NCBI RefSeq assembly: GCF_001729485.1
Contig: NZ_CP017157.1
Location: 8,137,358 to 8,201,357, forward strand
Reading direction: 5' to 3'
Source of the DNA: Streptomyces lydicus
GTDB taxonomy: Bacteria; Actinomycetota; Actinomycetes; Streptomycetales; Streptomycetaceae
DNA length: 64,000 nt
Every line of letters starts with the position of its first letter. The first letter of the stretch is position 1. Shown here piece after piece: positions 55,343 to 64,000 of this stretch. Under the pieces are notes generated by a model, which had not been told where the DNA came from, made no database searches, and saw only the letters and a list, made by a program, of their open reading frames with translations. A program made the translations under genes and the position numbers.

Positions 55343-55369
55343 GGGAATGCTCGCCCCGTAGGATCCGTT
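55343..55369 (+). promoter_or_regulatory. SigR-type promoter of trxBA
   Basis: GGGAAT at 55343-55348 and GTT at 55367-55369, exactly 18 bases apart, match the SigR consensus GGAAT-N18-GTT. This lies 61 bp before trxB. trxBA is a known SigR target under thiol-oxidative stress in S. coelicolor. Confidence 0.85.
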
Positions 55370-55429
55370 GGGTGGGGTGAGAGTTCCGAGAGCCCCAGCA
55401 AGCAGTCGGCAGAGACAAGGAAGACACCC

Positions 55430-56404
55430 GTGAGCGACGTCCGCAACGTGATCATCATCGGCTCCGGGCCCGCGGGCTACACCGCAGCGCTCTACACCGC
55501 CCGCGCGTCCCTGAAGCCGCTGGTCTTCGAAGGTGCCGTCACCGCCGGAGGCGCGCTGATGAACACCACCGACGTGGAGAACTTCCCCGGCTTCCGCGAG
55601 GGCATCATGGGGCCGGACCTCATGGACAACATGCGCGCCCAGGCGGAGCGCTTCGGCGCCGAGCTTGTGCCGGACGACGTCGTCGCGGTGGATCTCTCCG
55701 AGGAGATCAAGACCGTCACCGACTCTGCGGGCACCGTGCACCGTGCGAAGTCGGTCATCGTCAGCACCGGCTCCCAGCACCGCAAGCTCGGCCTGCCCCG
55801 TGAGGACGAGTTGTCCGGCCGCGGCGTCTCCTGGTGCGCCACCTGTGACGGGTTCTTCTTCAAGGACCAGGACATCGCCGTCGTCGGCGGCGGCGACACC
55901 GCGCTGGAGGAGGCCACCTTCCTCTCCCGCTTCGCCAAGTCCGTCACGGTCATCCACCGCCGCGACGCGCTGCGTGCCAGCAAGGCCATGCAGGAGCGCG
56001 CCTTCGCCGACCCGAAGATCAAGTTCATCTGGGACAGCGAGGTCGCCGAGATCCACGGCGACAACAAGCTCGCGAGCCTGACGCTGCGCAACGTCAAGAC
56101 CGACGAGACCGCCGAGCTCCCCGTGACGGGCCTGTTCATCGCGATCGGCCACGACCCGCGGACCGAGCTGTTCAAGGGCCAGCTGAAGCTCGACGACGAC
56201 GGCTACCTCAAGGTCGACGCGCCCAGCACGCGTACGAACCTGTCGGGTGTCTTCGCCGCCGGCGACGTGGTCGACCACACCTACCGCCAGGCGATCACCG
56301 CGGCGGGCACGGGCTGCTCCGCCGCCCTCGACGCCGAGCGGTTCCTCGCCGCGCAGCAGGACGGTGAAGTGGCCGCCGAGCCCGAGAAGATCGCCTCCGT
56401 CTGA
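55430..56404 (+). CDS. trxB: Thioredoxin reductase
   Basis: 324-residue flavoprotein that passes electrons from NADPH to thioredoxin. The FAD-binding [16 protein letters not shown] is at the start, the redox-active CATC is at 136-139 ([10 protein letters not shown]), the NADPH loop is [12 protein letters not shown], and the late FAD loop is [18 protein letters not shown] 55430 follows AAGGAAG. trxA follows by 49 bp, and a SigR-type promoter lies upstream. Confidence 0.98.
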   Translation: MSDVRNVIIIGSGPAGYTAALYTARASLKPLVFEGAVTAGGALMNTTDVENFPGFREGIMGPDLMDNMRAQAERFGAELVPDDVVAVDLSEEIKTVTDSAGTVHRAKSVIVSTGSQHRKLGLPREDELSGRGVSWCATCDGFFFKDQDIAVVGGGDTALEEATFLSRFAKSVTVIHRRDALRASKAMQERAFADPKIKFIWDSEVAEIHGDNKLASLTLRNVKTDETAELPVTGLFIAIGHDPRTELFKGQLKLDDDGYLKVDAPSTRTNLSGVFAAGDVVDHTYRQAITAAGTGCSAALDAERFLAAQQDGEVAAEPEKIASV

Positions 56405-56453
56405 CCTGCGCACCCCCCGCGTTATCACCACCCACCCCATAAAGGAGACTGCC

Positions 56454-56780
56454 ATGGCCGGCGCCACGGTGACCGTCACGGACGACAACTTCGAAGAGGT
56501 CGTCCTCAAGAGCGACAAGCCCGTCCTCGTGGACTTCTGGGCCACCTGGTGCGGCCCGTGCCGCCAGGTCGCCCCGTCCCTGGAGGCCATTGCCGCCGAG
56601 CATGACGAGATCGTCATCGCCAAGCTGAACACCGACGAGAACCCGGCGACCACCGCCAAGTACGGCGTCATGTCGATCCCGACCATGAACGTCTACCAGG
56701 GCGGCGAGGTTGTGAAGACCATCGTCGGCGCCAAGCCGAAGGCCGCGATCGAGCGCGACCTGGCGGACTTCCTCGCCTGA
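56454..56780 (+). CDS. trxA: Thioredoxin
   Basis: 108 residues, a standard thioredoxin with active site WCGPC at 32-36 (VDFWATWCGPCRQ) and the cis-Pro loop SIPTMNVYQ. ATG 56454 follows AAAGGAG. It should be co-transcribed with trxB, and it is followed by a parS-hairpin-parS arrangement that serves as terminator. Confidence 0.98.
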   Translation: MAGATVTVTDDNFEEVVLKSDKPVLVDFWATWCGPCRQVAPSLEAIAAEHDEIVIAKLNTDENPATTAKYGVMSIPTMNVYQGGEVVKTIVGAKPKAAIERDLADFLA

Positions 56781-56791
56781 GTCCTGCCCTT

Positions 56792-56855
56792 GTTTCACGT
56801 GAAACGGGCCCGCCCCCTGATGGGGGACGGGCCCGTTCCATGTTTCACGTGAAAC
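56792..56855. other. Two parS sites flanking the trxA terminator hairpin
   Basis: Perfect parS at 56792-56805 and 56842-56855. Between them, 56803-56837 forms a G/C hairpin (AACGGGCCCGCCCCC with GGGGGACGGGCCCGTT, one bulged A). The second site lies 8 bases from the stop of the convergent GNAT gene. Confidence 0.88.
56803..56837. terminator. Bidirectional terminator between trxA and the GNAT gene
   Basis: AACGGGCCCGCCCCC and GGGGGACGGGCCCGTT form a 15-bp stem with one bulge and a 4-base loop, between convergent genes and flanked by parS. Confidence 0.8.
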
Positions 56856-56863
56856 GGTCCGCC

Positions 56864-57481
56864 TCACAGCGGCCGCAGCGCGGGTTCCTTCTGGACGGCT
56901 CCCAGCAAACGGTCCAGTGCCAGCTCGACGTCTTCCTTCCAGGACATCGTGGTCCGCAGCTCCAGGCGCAGTCGCGGGAAGCGCGGATGCGGCCGTACGG
57001 TCTTGAAGCCCACCGCGAGGAGATGATCCGCCGGCAGCACACACGCCGGCTCGGTCCAGCGGGCATCACCGAATGCCTCGATGGCCTTGAAGCCGCGCTG
57101 GATGAGGTCCTTGGCGACCGTCTGGACCATCACCCGCCCCAACCCCTGCCCCTGGTATCCGGGAATCAGCCACGCGGTCAGCAGCTGCACCGCATCCGCG
57201 GACACCGGGCTGGTGGGGAAGGCCGTGGAGCGCGGCACATAGGCCGGCGGGGCGTACATCACGAAACCCACCGGCACCTCGTCGACATAGACGACCCGCC
57301 CGCAGGAGCCCCACTCCAGCAGTACCGCCGAGATCCAGGCTTCCTTCTCCAGCTCGGGGCGCCCCGCTTTTACCGCGGCCTCGCCGCTGACGGGGTCGAG
57401 CTCCCAGAAGACGCAGGAGCGGCAACGCTTGGGGAGATCCGGAAGGTTGTCCAGCGTGAGCGGTACGAGCCGACGGCCCAT
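56864..57481 (-). CDS. GNAT-family N-acetyltransferase
   Basis: 205 residues. An N-terminal CRSCVFWELDP region is followed by the GNAT core VGFVMYAPPAYVPRS and the acetyl-CoA loop WLIPGYQGQGLGRVMVQTVA near residue 110; the last part (DARWTEPACVLPADHLLAVGF) is typical. Gene position upstream of parB is conserved in Streptomyces. The substrate is unknown. ATG 57481 has GAGGA about ten bases upstream. Confidence 0.88.
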   Translation of the reverse strand: MGRRLVPLTLDNLPDLPKRCRSCVFWELDPVSGEAAVKAGRPELEKEAWISAVLLEWGSCGRVVYVDEVPVGFVMYAPPAYVPRSTAFPTSPVSADAVQLLTAWLIPGYQGQGLGRVMVQTVAKDLIQRGFKAIEAFGDARWTEPACVLPADHLLAVGFKTVRPHPRFPRLRLELRTTMSWKEDVELALDRLLGAVQKEPALRPL

Positions 57482-57627
57482 GGAACCAGGTCCTCACTTC
57501 TCTCGCCTGCCACACCACGGAGCCCCGCCAGTGCCGTCTGCTCCCTGAGCAGCCCGCCGACGAATCCTCCGACGGCCGCGAGGCCGAACCCCGCCGCCAG
57601 CAGTCCGATGCGGCTCACCGATTGCAT
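57370..57627 (-). CDS. Possible small membrane protein overlapping the GNAT start
   Basis: 85 codons from ATG 57627, which is preceded by an excellent ribosome site GAGGAGAGGGCC. The first 30 residues form one hydrophobic helix (RIGLLAAGFGLAAVGGFVGGLL). The rest (GERSEDLVPWAVGSYRSRW) overlaps the first 112 bases of the GNAT gene in another frame, which argues against it. If real it may be a short TM protein whose 3' part is wrongly extended. Confidence 0.35.
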   Translation of the reverse strand: MQSVSRIGLLAAGFGLAAVGGFVGGLLREQTALAGLRGVAGERSEDLVPWAVGSYRSRWTTFRISPSVAAPASSGSSTPSAARPR

Positions 57628-57789
57628 GGCCCTCTCCTCGGTGTGAGGTGTCTCCACATGGATGCGTGCCATACCCGAACGCATCGTATCCACCCTTTAC
57701 GGGCACGGGTACCGCCGGAAAGCAAAGGGCGGGCCGTGTTCCGGTATGGACTCCGAAACACGGCCCGCCCTGAAGCCGGCGATGTCAGC

Positions 57790-58890
57790 TCACTCTTCCG
57801 TGTTCTTCTCCTCGGCCAGGGTCTGCCCCAGGACAGGCCCCTCACCGGGGGCGAGCGTGCCGAGGATTCGCTCCAGATCGTCCATCGAGGCGAACTCGAC
57901 CACGATCTTGCCCTTCTTCTGGCCCAGGTCGACCTTCACCCGGGTCTCGAAGCGATCGGACAGCCGGGAGGCGAGTCCGGTCAGTGCGGGAGAGACCCGG
58001 GCGCCCGCGCGGGGCCCCTTGGTCTTGCTCGCGTTCTTGGGCTCCGACCCCATCAGCTTCACGATCTCCTCGACCGTGCGCACCGACAGCCCCTCCGCCA
58101 CGATGCGGCGTGCCAGGTGGTCCTGCTCCTCGGAATCCTCCACGGAGAGCAGGGCACGGGCGTGCCCCGCGGAGAGCACCCCTGCCGCAAGGCGGTTCTG
58201 CACCGAGGGCGAGAGATTCAGCAGGCGCAGGGTGTTGGAGACCTGCGGCCGCGAACGGCCGATCCGGTCCGCCAGCTCGTCATGCGTGCACTTGAAGTCC
58301 TTCAGCAACTGGTCGTAGGCGGCTGCCTCTTCCAGCGGGTTGAGCTGTGCCCGGTGGAGGTTCTCCAGGAGCGCGTCGAGAAGCAGCTTCTCGTCCTCGG
58401 TTTCCCGGACGATGGCGGGGATCTTCTCCAGCCCGGCCTCACGGGAGGCCCGCCAGCGGCGCTCGCCCATGATGAGCTCATAAGCCTCCGGGCCCGTCTG
58501 ACGGACCACCACCGGCTGGAGCAGGCCCACCTCCTTGATGGAGGTGACCAGCTCGGCAAGCGCGTCCTCGTCGAAGACCGTACGCGGCTGCCGGGGGTTC
58601 GGCTTGATGGCGTCCAGCGGGACCTCGGCGAAGTATGCACCGGCCACCTGTGTCAGAGCGGCTGCCGATGTCTCGTCCCCGGCCGCTGCTTCCGTTTCAC
58701 GTGAAACACCGTGTCCCGGAAGCGACGTCACCTTGGCGGCCGCCACTCCGCGCTCCGGGGTCAAAACTGGTACGGACGACGGTGACGTCGCCCCCGGTCC
58801 CACCGAAGGGCCGGCATGGTCCGTGCTCTGCGGCGCCGCGGGAATCAGCGCACCGAGCCCACGGCCCAGCCCTCTACGTCGTTCGCTCAC
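57790..58890 (-). CDS. parB: Chromosome-partitioning protein ParB
   Basis: 366 residues. A disordered leader (about 1-85) precedes the CTP-binding/sliding domain with [18 protein letters not shown] and the GERRWRAS motif near 142. The helix-turn-helix follows near 202-223 ([23 protein letters not shown]), then a C-terminal dimerisation domain. It binds the parS sites in this window, closes into a CTP-dependent clamp and spreads along the DNA. Its own leader is encoded across a parS (VSRET at 62-66). GTG 58890 follows GGAGGGG and overlaps the parA stop by four bases. Confidence 0.98.
   Translation of the reverse strand: MSERRRGLGRGLGALIPAAPQSTDHAGPSVGPGATSPSSVPVLTPERGVAAAKVTSLPGHGVSRETEAAAGDETSAAALTQVAGAYFAEVPLDAIKPNPRQPRTVFDEDALAELVTSIKEVGLLQPVVVRQTGPEAYELIMGERRWRASREAGLEKIPAIVRETEDEKLLLDALLENLHRAQLNPLEEAAAYDQLLKDFKCTHDELADRIGRSRPQVSNTLRLLNLSPSVQNRLAAGVLSAGHARALLSVEDSEEQDHLARRIVAEGLSVRTVEEIVKLMGSEPKNASKTKGPRAGARVSPALTGLASRLSDRFETRVKVDLGQKKGKIVVEFASMDDLERILGTLAPGEGPVLGQTLAEEKNTEE
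58694..58707. other. parS site (perfect) inside parB
   Basis: Exact GTTTCACGTGAAAC, read as VSRET in the disordered leader of ParB. Confidence 0.9.
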
Positions 58891-60179
58891 TGATTCCCCT
58901 CCGAGATGCTGTGCTGTGCTTCGTAGTTGACGCTGAGGCCCTGGCCCCCGGTCTGCGGAACGCCACGCAACGCGATCTCTCGGGCCGCCTCGAGATAGGA
59001 GAGCGAGCCGCTGGATCCCGGGTCATAGGTGAGCACTGTCTGCCCATAGCTCGGTGCCTCGGAAATGCGCACCGAGCGCGGAATGCTCGTACGGAGCACC
59101 TCGTGACCGAAGTGGCTGCGGACCTCGTCGGCGACCTGGGAGGCCAGCCGGGTGCGCCCGTCGTACATGGTGAGCAGGATCGTCGAGACATGGAGCTTGG
59201 GGTTGAGATGCCCACGCACCAGATCCACGTTCCGGAGCAGCTGGCCCAGTCCCTCCAGGGCGTAGTACTCGCACTGGATGGGGATCAGCACCTCGGCTCC
59301 CGCGACCAACGCATTGACGGTCAGCAGGCCCAGCGAGGGCGGGCAGTCGATGAAGATGTAGTCCAGCGGCTGTTCGTACGCCTTGATGGCCCGGTCCAGC
59401 CGGCTCTCGCGTGCCACCAACGAGACCAACTCGATCTCGGCGCCTGCCAGGTCGATCGTGGCGGGCGCACAGAACAGCCCTTCCACGTCCACGACCGGCT
59501 GCACCACGTCGGAGAGCGGCCTGCTGTCCACCAGCACGTCATAGATCGACGGCACTTCGGAATGGTGGTCGATGCCCAGGGCCGTCGATGCGTTGCCCTG
59601 AGGGTCGAGGTCGATCACCAGCACCCGGGCCCCGTGCAGGGCCAGCGAGGCCGCCAGGTTGACGGTGGTCGTCGTCTTGCCGACCCCGCCCTTCTGGTTG
59701 GCAACCACCATCACCCGGGTCTGTTCAGGCCGGGGGAGCCCCTCACCTGCGCGGCCAAATGCCTCCACCGCCAGCTGAGCTGCACGACCGATCGGGGTGT
59801 CGTCCATCGGGGGCGGCGTTTCACGTGAAACGTCGTCCCCGAACGACTCGCTACGGGGACCGGGGACCGGATCGGTCATCGGTCCCGCGATGTTGGCGTC
59901 GGACCGCAAGGATTCACTCTCCTCGACATCAGGCTCGCAATGTTCAGAGCCTGCCATGCTTTCGGTGTCGCGAACCAGTGAGGTCCGTTCTCCTGTGGAC
60001 GAATCCACATCTGTGGATACTTCCGTGACCCTTGTGGGCTTACGGTCACGCGGCGCGGCGGCCGCACGACCACGGTCGATGATCCCTTGCAGCAGAGAAC
60101 GACGTTTCACGTGAAACACGATGCCAGCGCCGAGCCTGAATGAGCCGCGACACTCCGTCTTGTGCCGTTTTGACGGCAT
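58887..60179 (-). CDS. parA: Chromosome-partitioning ATPase ParA
   Basis: 430 residues from the longest plausible start. The deviant Walker A motif [10 protein letters not shown] lies at about 161-170, the A' motif [16 protein letters not shown] segment follows, and the Walker B region is [11 protein letters not shown]. It organises ParB complexes during sporulation septation. The 150-residue leader before the ATPase is low complexity and holds two parS, read as FHVK (22-25) and VSRET (117-121). The start is uncertain: ATG 60179 (GGAGAG upstream) is used; M75, M101 (59879) and M125 are alternatives. Confidence 0.95.
   Translation of the reverse strand: MPSKRHKTECRGSFRLGAGIVFHVKRRSLLQGIIDRGRAAAAPRDRKPTRVTEVSTDVDSSTGERTSLVRDTESMAGSEHCEPDVEESESLRSDANIAGPMTDPVPGPRSESFGDDVSRETPPPMDDTPIGRAAQLAVEAFGRAGEGLPRPEQTRVMVVANQKGGVGKTTTTVNLAASLALHGARVLVIDLDPQGNASTALGIDHHSEVPSIYDVLVDSRPLSDVVQPVVDVEGLFCAPATIDLAGAEIELVSLVARESRLDRAIKAYEQPLDYIFIDCPPSLGLLTVNALVAGAEVLIPIQCEYYALEGLGQLLRNVDLVRGHLNPKLHVSTILLTMYDGRTRLASQVADEVRSHFGHEVLRTSIPRSVRISEAPSYGQTVLTYDPGSSGSLSYLEAAREIALRGVPQTGGQGLSVNYEAQHSISEGNQ
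59818..59831. other. parS site (perfect) in the parA leader
   Basis: Exact GTTTCACGTGAAAC, read as VSRET before the ATPase domain. Confidence 0.9.
60104..60117. other. parS site (perfect) near the parA start
   Basis: Exact GTTTCACGTGAAAC. If the 60179 start is used it is coding (FHVK); if translation starts later it lies in the parA leader. It is the origin-proximal parS seen in this window. Confidence 0.9.
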
Positions 60180-60229
60180 TTACGGAATTCTCTCCGCCTC
60201 TTTTCGAGGAACGGGAACATTCCCACTCT

Positions 60230-60258
60230 CCCTGCCGGCCCGTACCGCTCCGGCAGGG
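60230..60258 (-). terminator. Terminator downstream of rsmG
   Basis: CCCTGCCGG (60230-60238) pairs perfectly with CCGGCAGGG (60250-60258), 11-base loop, immediately past the rsmG stop. Confidence 0.65.
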
Positions 60259-60261
60259 CAA

Positions 60262-60987
60262 TCAGCGCCGGCGACCCCTCGATGCCCGGCTGACACGCGC
60301 CGCCTTCGCCCGCTTGGCCGCGAAGCGCACCCCGCCCGGGCTCTCCCCCACCTCGACCCGCACCACGGTCGACGGCGGATCCACGATGCCCTCGCCCACA
60401 TGCACCACCGAGGTCTCGACCACGCCGAGCTTGCTCAGCGCCGCCCGGGCTCCCTTGAGCTCCTCCTCCGCCGCGTCACCCTTGAGCGCCAGCATCTCGC
60501 CGTACGGACGCAGCAGCGGAACACCCCAGCCGGCCAGCCGGTCGAGCGGAGCAACGGCGCGGGCGGTCACCACATGCACCTGCGGAAGCTTGCCCATGAC
60601 CTCTTCGGCCCGGCCTCGGACGACCGTCACATGATCGAGTCCGAGCAGCTCGACGACCTCCTGCAGAAAGGTCGTCCGCCGCAGCAACGGCTCCAGCAGC
60701 GTGATCTTGAGGTCCGGCCGTACCAGCGCCAGCGGGATACCGGGCAGCCCGGCCCCCGAACCCACGTCGCAGACCGAGACGCCCTCGGGCACCACCTCGG
60801 AGAGCACCGCACAGTTCAGCAGGTGCCGCTCCCACAGCCGCGGGACCTCACGCGGGCCGATCAGCCCTCGCCTCACCCCCGCGTCGGCGAGCAGTTCGCC
60901 GTACCGCACGGCCTCCGGAAAGCGCTCGCCGAATACCTCCTGCGCCGCCTTCGGCGCGGGAGGGAGCTCCGCTGCTGCCTCCGTCAC
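60262..60987 (-). CDS. rsmG: 16S rRNA (guanine-527-N7)-methyltransferase RsmG
   Basis: 241 residues. The SAM-binding motif is CDVGSGAGLPGIPLALVRPD near residue 72, with the preceding GLIGPREVPRLWERHLLNC typical of RsmG/GidB. It methylates G527 of 16S rRNA; loss of it gives low-level streptomycin resistance and raised antibiotic output in Streptomyces. GTG 60987 (VTEAAAELPP) follows GAAGGG; the frame runs to 61056. Part of the jag-yidC-side run. Confidence 0.95.
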   Translation of the reverse strand: MTEAAAELPPAPKAAQEVFGERFPEAVRYGELLADAGVRRGLIGPREVPRLWERHLLNCAVLSEVVPEGVSVCDVGSGAGLPGIPLALVRPDLKITLLEPLLRRTTFLQEVVELLGLDHVTVVRGRAEEVMGKLPQVHVVTARAVAPLDRLAGWGVPLLRPYGEMLALKGDAAEEELKGARAALSKLGVVETSVVHVGEGIVDPPSTVVRVEVGESPGGVRFAAKRAKAARVSRASRGRRR

Positions 60988-61072
60988 GGGAACCGCCCTT
61001 CCTCTGGACTGCTTTTCCTGCCGGGATCCCCGGGCCTTGACCACCCGGGATAACACAGAACGCTGACAACTT

Positions 61073-61102
61073 TTGGCCCCGCCTGCGAGCAGACGGGGCC
61101 AA
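61073..61102 (-). terminator. Hairpin between jag and rsmG
   Basis: TTGGCCCCG (61073-61081) and CGGGGCCAA (61094-61102) are perfectly complementary, 12-base loop. No U run follows, so attenuation rather than full termination is possible. Confidence 0.55.
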
Positions 61103-61125
61103 AGAAAAACGGGAACGCCGAGCGA

Positions 61126-61632
61126 TCAGGCCGGGAGGACGACCACGCGACGCTGCGGCTCCTCACCCTCGGACTCGCTCCGCAGGCCGGCGGCCGCCAC
61201 CGCGTCATGGACGACCTTGCGCTCGAACGGCGTCATCGGGTCGAGCTTCACCGGCTGGCCGGTGCCCTTGGCCTCCTCGGCCGCCTTGGCACCGATCTCC
61301 GTGAGCTGCTCGCGCTTACGCGCCCGGAAACCGGCGATGTCCAGCATCAGACGGCTACGGTCACCGGTCTCCCGGTGCACGGCCAGCCGGGTCAGCTCCT
61401 GCAGCGCCTCCAGCACCTCACCGTCGCGGCCCACCAGCTTCTGCAGGTCGCGGCTGGTCGAGTCGCTGATGATCGACACGGCGGCGCGGTCGGCCTCGAC
61501 GTCCATGTCGATGTCACCGTCGAGGTCGGCGATGTCCAGCAGACCCTCGAGGTAGTCGGCCGCGATCTCGCCTTCCTGCTCCAGGCGGGTCAGGGTGTCG
61601 GTGCCCTCGGCGGCAGGGGTCGTGTCCGTCAC
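61126..61632 (-). CDS. jag: Jag/KhpB RNA-binding protein
   Basis: 168 residues. A KH domain (LVGRDGEVLEALQELTRLAV, about 65-105) is followed by an R3H domain (PMTPFERKVVHDAVAAAGL), the Jag/KhpB layout; the N-terminal third is acidic. It binds RNA and is linked to YidC-dependent membrane insertion and cell elongation. It lies 14 bp after yidC. Confidence 0.93.
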   Translation of the reverse strand: MTDTTPAAEGTDTLTRLEQEGEIAADYLEGLLDIADLDGDIDMDVEADRAAVSIISDSTSRDLQKLVGRDGEVLEALQELTRLAVHRETGDRSRLMLDIAGFRARKREQLTEIGAKAAEEAKGTGQPVKLDPMTPFERKVVHDAVAAAGLRSESEGEEPQRRVVVLPA

Positions 61633-61646
61633 GAAAGGACTCCTTC

Positions 61647-62801
61647 TTACTTCTTCGACGGGTGCTTGGGGCGCTGCTGGCCCTTGCGCTGTCCGGACTT
61701 GGCGGTACGGGACCCGGAGGCGCCGCCCTTCCCCTTGCCGTCCTGCGCGTCCTTCTTCTCCAGCGACTGCTTCTTCGCGCCGCCCTGGTCGGAGCCCGCC
61801 GAGTCGGCGTCCGTGTCACGCGCCGCCGATCCGGCACGCGTACGGTTCTGCGCACCGCCGGCCGGGGCACCGCCGGTCTGCCGCTTGGCCTTGGTCTGAC
61901 GCTTGGGCTGCTGGCGGTTCTGGCGCGCCTCCTCGGCGGCCTGCTTCGCCTCGACGACGGCCGGGTCCTCGACGAGCTTGCCCGCGGCCCGCAGCCGCTC
62001 CTGGCGCTCCGCGAATGCCTTGCTGCCCGGGGTCGGGTTACGACGGATGACGAACATCTGCTGGCCCATGGTCCACACGTTGGTGGTCAGCCAGTAGACG
62101 AGAACACCGACGGGGAAGTTGATGCCGAAGACGGCGAACATGATGGGGAAGACGTACATCAGCATCTTCTGCTGCTGCATGAACGGCGTCTTCACCGTGA
62201 GGTCGACGTTCTTGGTCATCAGCTGGCGCTGCGTGTAGAACTGCGACGCCGACATCAGGATGATCATGATGATCGTGACCACGCGGACGTTGGTGACCGA
62301 GGCGCCGAGGCTCTCGATCTTCGCCGCGCTGTCCATGAACTTCGCGGCCAGCGGCGCGCCGAAGATGTGCGCCTTCTGCGCGCTCTGCAGCAGCGTCTCG
62401 TCGATGACGCCGACCGTCTTGCCCTGCGCGATGTGGCTGAGGACCTGGTACAGGGAGATGAAGAACGGCGACTGGGCCAGAATCGGGAGACAGCTCGAGA
62501 GCGGGTTGGTGCCCGTCTCCTTGTAGAGCTTCATCATCTCTTCGGACTGGCGCTGCTTGTCGCTCTTGTAGCGCTCCTGGATCGCCTTCATCTTCGGCTG
62601 GAGCGCCTGCATGTTCCGCGTCGACTTGATCTGCTTCACGAAGAGCGGGATCAGGCAGATACGGATCAGCACCACCAGCGAGACGATGGACAGACCCCAC
62701 GCCGCGCCACTGTTCGGGTTGAAGATCAGGCTGTAGAACGAGTGGAACTGGACGATGATCCAGGAAACAGCGGTATAGAGGGGACCGAGGATCGTGTCCA
62801 C
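61647..62801 (-). CDS. yidC: Membrane protein insertase YidC
   Basis: 384 residues. One N-terminal TM helix ([19 protein letters not shown]), then the conserved hydrophilic-groove region with four or five more helices ([30 protein letters not shown], split by a coiled loop; [20 protein letters not shown]). A basic Lys/Gln-rich C-terminal tail of about 100 residues can contact ribosomes. It inserts membrane proteins alone or with SecYEG. The start lies three bases after the yidD stop. Confidence 0.96.
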   Translation of the reverse strand: MDTILGPLYTAVSWIIVQFHSFYSLIFNPNSGAAWGLSIVSLVVLIRICLIPLFVKQIKSTRNMQALQPKMKAIQERYKSDKQRQSEEMMKLYKETGTNPLSSCLPILAQSPFFISLYQVLSHIAQGKTVGVIDETLLQSAQKAHIFGAPLAAKFMDSAAKIESLGASVTNVRVVTIIMIILMSASQFYTQRQLMTKNVDLTVKTPFMQQQKMLMYVFPIMFAVFGINFPVGVLVYWLTTNVWTMGQQMFVIRRNPTPGSKAFAERQERLRAAGKLVEDPAVVEAKQAAEEARQNRQQPKRQTKAKRQTGGAPAGGAQNRTRAGSAARDTDADSAGSDQGGAKKQSLEKKDAQDGKGKGGASGSRTAKSGQRKGQQRPKHPSKK

Positions 62802-62804
62802 GAA

Positions 62805-63122
62805 TCAGGCTCCTTGGGCGTTGGGCTGAGTCTCGGGCTGGGCGACAGGCTCAGGGACGGTGGGCCCGCCCAAACGGCTCCTCAGCCGCTGATGCCAAAC
62901 CGGACGCTTCCGGGGAGGGACGTGGTCGACCCCACCGAGCGACCACGGATTGCAGCGCAGGATGCGCCAGGCAGTCAGCGCAGTCCCTTTCACCGCGCCG
63001 TGCCGGTCGATGGCCGTGAAGCCATAGTGCGAGCACGACGGGTAGTACTTGCAGACCGGTCCCAGCAAGGGACTGATGGTCCACTGATAGATCTTGATCA
63101 AAAGCAGCAGCGGGTACTTCAC
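62805..63122 (-). CDS. yidD: Membrane protein insertion efficiency factor YidD
   Basis: 105 residues. YidD signature: [19 protein letters not shown] near residue 13, then [17 protein letters not shown]. The C-terminal 30 residues are Pro-rich. It assists YidC. GTG 63122 overlaps the rnpA stop by four bases and follows GGGAGGGAG. Confidence 0.94.
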   Translation of the reverse strand: MKYPLLLLIKIYQWTISPLLGPVCKYYPSCSHYGFTAIDRHGAVKGTALTAWRILRCNPWSLGGVDHVPPRKRPVWHQRLRSRLGGPTVPEPVAQPETQPNAQGA

Positions 63123-63577
63123 TGTGCGCTCCCTCCCGGGTCCCGGCCGGGGTTCCGGGAGCCCGCGGCGCGGCCGCTGTCGGTTGCGGCCCCCGCGGGA
63201 TTGCAGCCTCTCGGCACCCCTCCCGGCAGCCGCTCCAACGCGGCGTCCAGGTCGCGGGCCAGCTCGTCGTGAGCCGCGTCACCCGCGCCGGGCAGGGCCC
63301 GTACGACAACCAGGCTACCGGCGGGCAGCCGGTCCAGCCGTTCGCGCAGGAGATGCCGGAGCCTCCGCTTGACCCTGTTGCGCACGACCGCGTTGCCGAC
63401 GGCCTTGCTCACGACGAAACCCGCACGCGTCGGGGGAACGCATTCCCCCGACGCGTGCGGGTCCGTTGCACCGCTACGACAATGAACGACAAGGAGCGGG
63501 CGCCCGGCCCTGCGTCCCCGGCGTACCGCGGTCGCAAAGTCCTCGCGCCGCCTCAGCCGATTTTCGGTAGGCAGCAC
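63119..63577 (-). CDS. rnpA: Ribonuclease P protein component
   Basis: 152 residues. The RNase P protein motif [20 protein letters not shown] is near residue 55. The usual length is about 120, so the extra C-terminal about 30 residues ([18 protein letters not shown] onward) form a variable tail. It assists the RNA subunit in tRNA 5' maturation. GTG 63577 has AGGT upstream. It overlaps yidD. Confidence 0.95.
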   Translation of the reverse strand: MLPTENRLRRREDFATAVRRGRRAGRPLLVVHCRSGATDPHASGECVPPTRAGFVVSKAVGNAVVRNRVKRRLRHLLRERLDRLPAGSLVVVRALPGAGDAAHDELARDLDAALERLPGGVPRGCNPAGAATDSGRAAGSRNPGRDPGGSAQ

Positions 63578-63600
63578 GTCATGGACCTAGGTCAGGCTGC

Positions 63601-63738
63601 TCAGGCCGACAGACGGGCGCGACCCTTGCCACGGCGGGACGCGAGAATCGCGCGGCCGGCGCGGGTCCGCATGCGCAGACGGAAGCCGTGGGTCTTCGCG
63701 CGACGGCGGTTGTTCGGCTGGAAGGTGCGCTTGCTCAC
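63601..63738 (-). CDS. rpmH: 50S ribosomal protein L34
   Basis: 45 residues, [19 protein letters not shown] onward, ending [10 protein letters not shown]: complete and typical L34. GTG 63738 follows GGAG. It is the first gene of the rpmH-rnpA-yidD-yidC-jag run and is normally divergent from dnaA. Confidence 0.97.
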   Translation of the reverse strand: MSKRTFQPNNRRRAKTHGFRLRMRTRAGRAILASRRGKGRARLSA

Positions 63739-64000
63739 TCGGGGGCTCCAGGAATGCTTGATGTCTCACGGTGAGACAGATGTGGGGCGTCGTTGGCTGT
63801 CACCGTGCGCCCACGAGTAACTCGCAACGCCTAAGTGCACCGCTTCACGATCACCGGAGCGCGATCTTTGCCCATCGGAGGCAGGCGGCAGCAGCCATCG
63901 ACAACTCGACCTGGTCACGGTACGCGCGGCTACGCCATCCGGTCAAACCGGCTTCTCGGAGCCACGAGCGGACCCTTGTCAGGACACACTATGCACAGCC
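63739..64000. other. rpmH-dnaA intergenic region (left part)
   Basis: 262 bases of lower G+C with the palindrome at 63762-63778 and no gene. By conserved order it should hold the divergent rpmH and dnaA promoters; no strong DnaA box was seen here. Confidence 0.6.
63762..63778. promoter_or_regulatory. 17-bp palindrome in the rpmH leader
   Basis: TGTCTCACGGTGAGACA is a perfect 8-bp inverted repeat around a single G, 24 bases upstream of the rpmH start codon. It could be an operator or an RNA hairpin in the rpmH leader. Confidence 0.5.

Noticed and set aside
57494..57706. 70-codon open frame (MPVKGGYDAFG...) between GNAT and parB
   Set aside because: Arg/Gly-rich shadow in a frame that competes with the better candidate starting at 57627 with a strong ribosome site.

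Overview
The window is a stretch of high-GC actinobacterial chromosome, almost certainly from a Streptomyces or close relative, lying just to one side of the replication origin. Evidence: strong third-position G/C codon bias, frequent GTG starts, ssgR-ssgA sporulation genes, TTA codons almost absent, and the conserved origin-side block rpmH-rnpA-yidD-yidC-jag-rsmG-parA-parB-trxA-trxB-sigM-murJ. dnaA and oriC should begin just beyond the right-hand edge (after 64000). Gene order runs toward the origin from left to right. No tRNA, rRNA, insertion sequence, prophage or CRISPR array was seen.

Left part (1-29 kb): a PPP-type phosphatase, a small membrane protein, thiC under a TPP riboswitch, a YibE/F membrane protein, the developmental pair ssgA/ssgR, small membrane and cupin proteins, an LMW tyrosine phosphatase coupled to a cystathionine lyase-type enzyme, a LysR regulator, NUDIX and PNPOx-like proteins, a long globin/ferredoxin-reductase protein, a HAD phosphatase, an MFS pump divergent from a MarR regulator, a TetR regulator with a C-terminal Cys4 motif, an aminotransferase, a serine beta-lactamase-like protein, a TPR-like protein and a MerR regulator fused to sliding-clamp domains.

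Middle (27-47 kb): dnaB, a MATE pump, a secreted trypsin-like protease, the rpsF-ssb-rpsR-rplI operon, femX with an alanine racemase-like gene, a GT87-type glycosyltransferase, a bifunctional penicillin-binding protein, a PadR regulator next to inositol-3-phosphate synthase, a TTA-containing MFS gene, an LppU/SCO3897-type protein and the CCA-adding enzyme.

Right part (47-64 kb): the cell-envelope and redox run DUF6049 - murJ - pseudokinase - sigM - anti-sigma - trxB - trxA, followed on the other strand by an acetyltransferase and the segregation, RNA and membrane-insertion genes parB, parA, rsmG, jag, yidC, yidD, rnpA and rpmH.

The dominant non-coding signal is the ParB centromere sequence GTTTCACGTGAAAC. 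I count 17 perfect copies and 3 one-mismatch copies between 4.3 and 60.1 kb, many of them in close pairs. They sit inside terminator palindromes, inside coding sequence (read as VSRET or FHVK), and in one case inside the variable stem of the thiC TPP riboswitch. Together with a cluster of DnaA-box-like sequences upstream of dnaB, this makes the window an origin domain in which replication and segregation signals are woven into ordinary genes.
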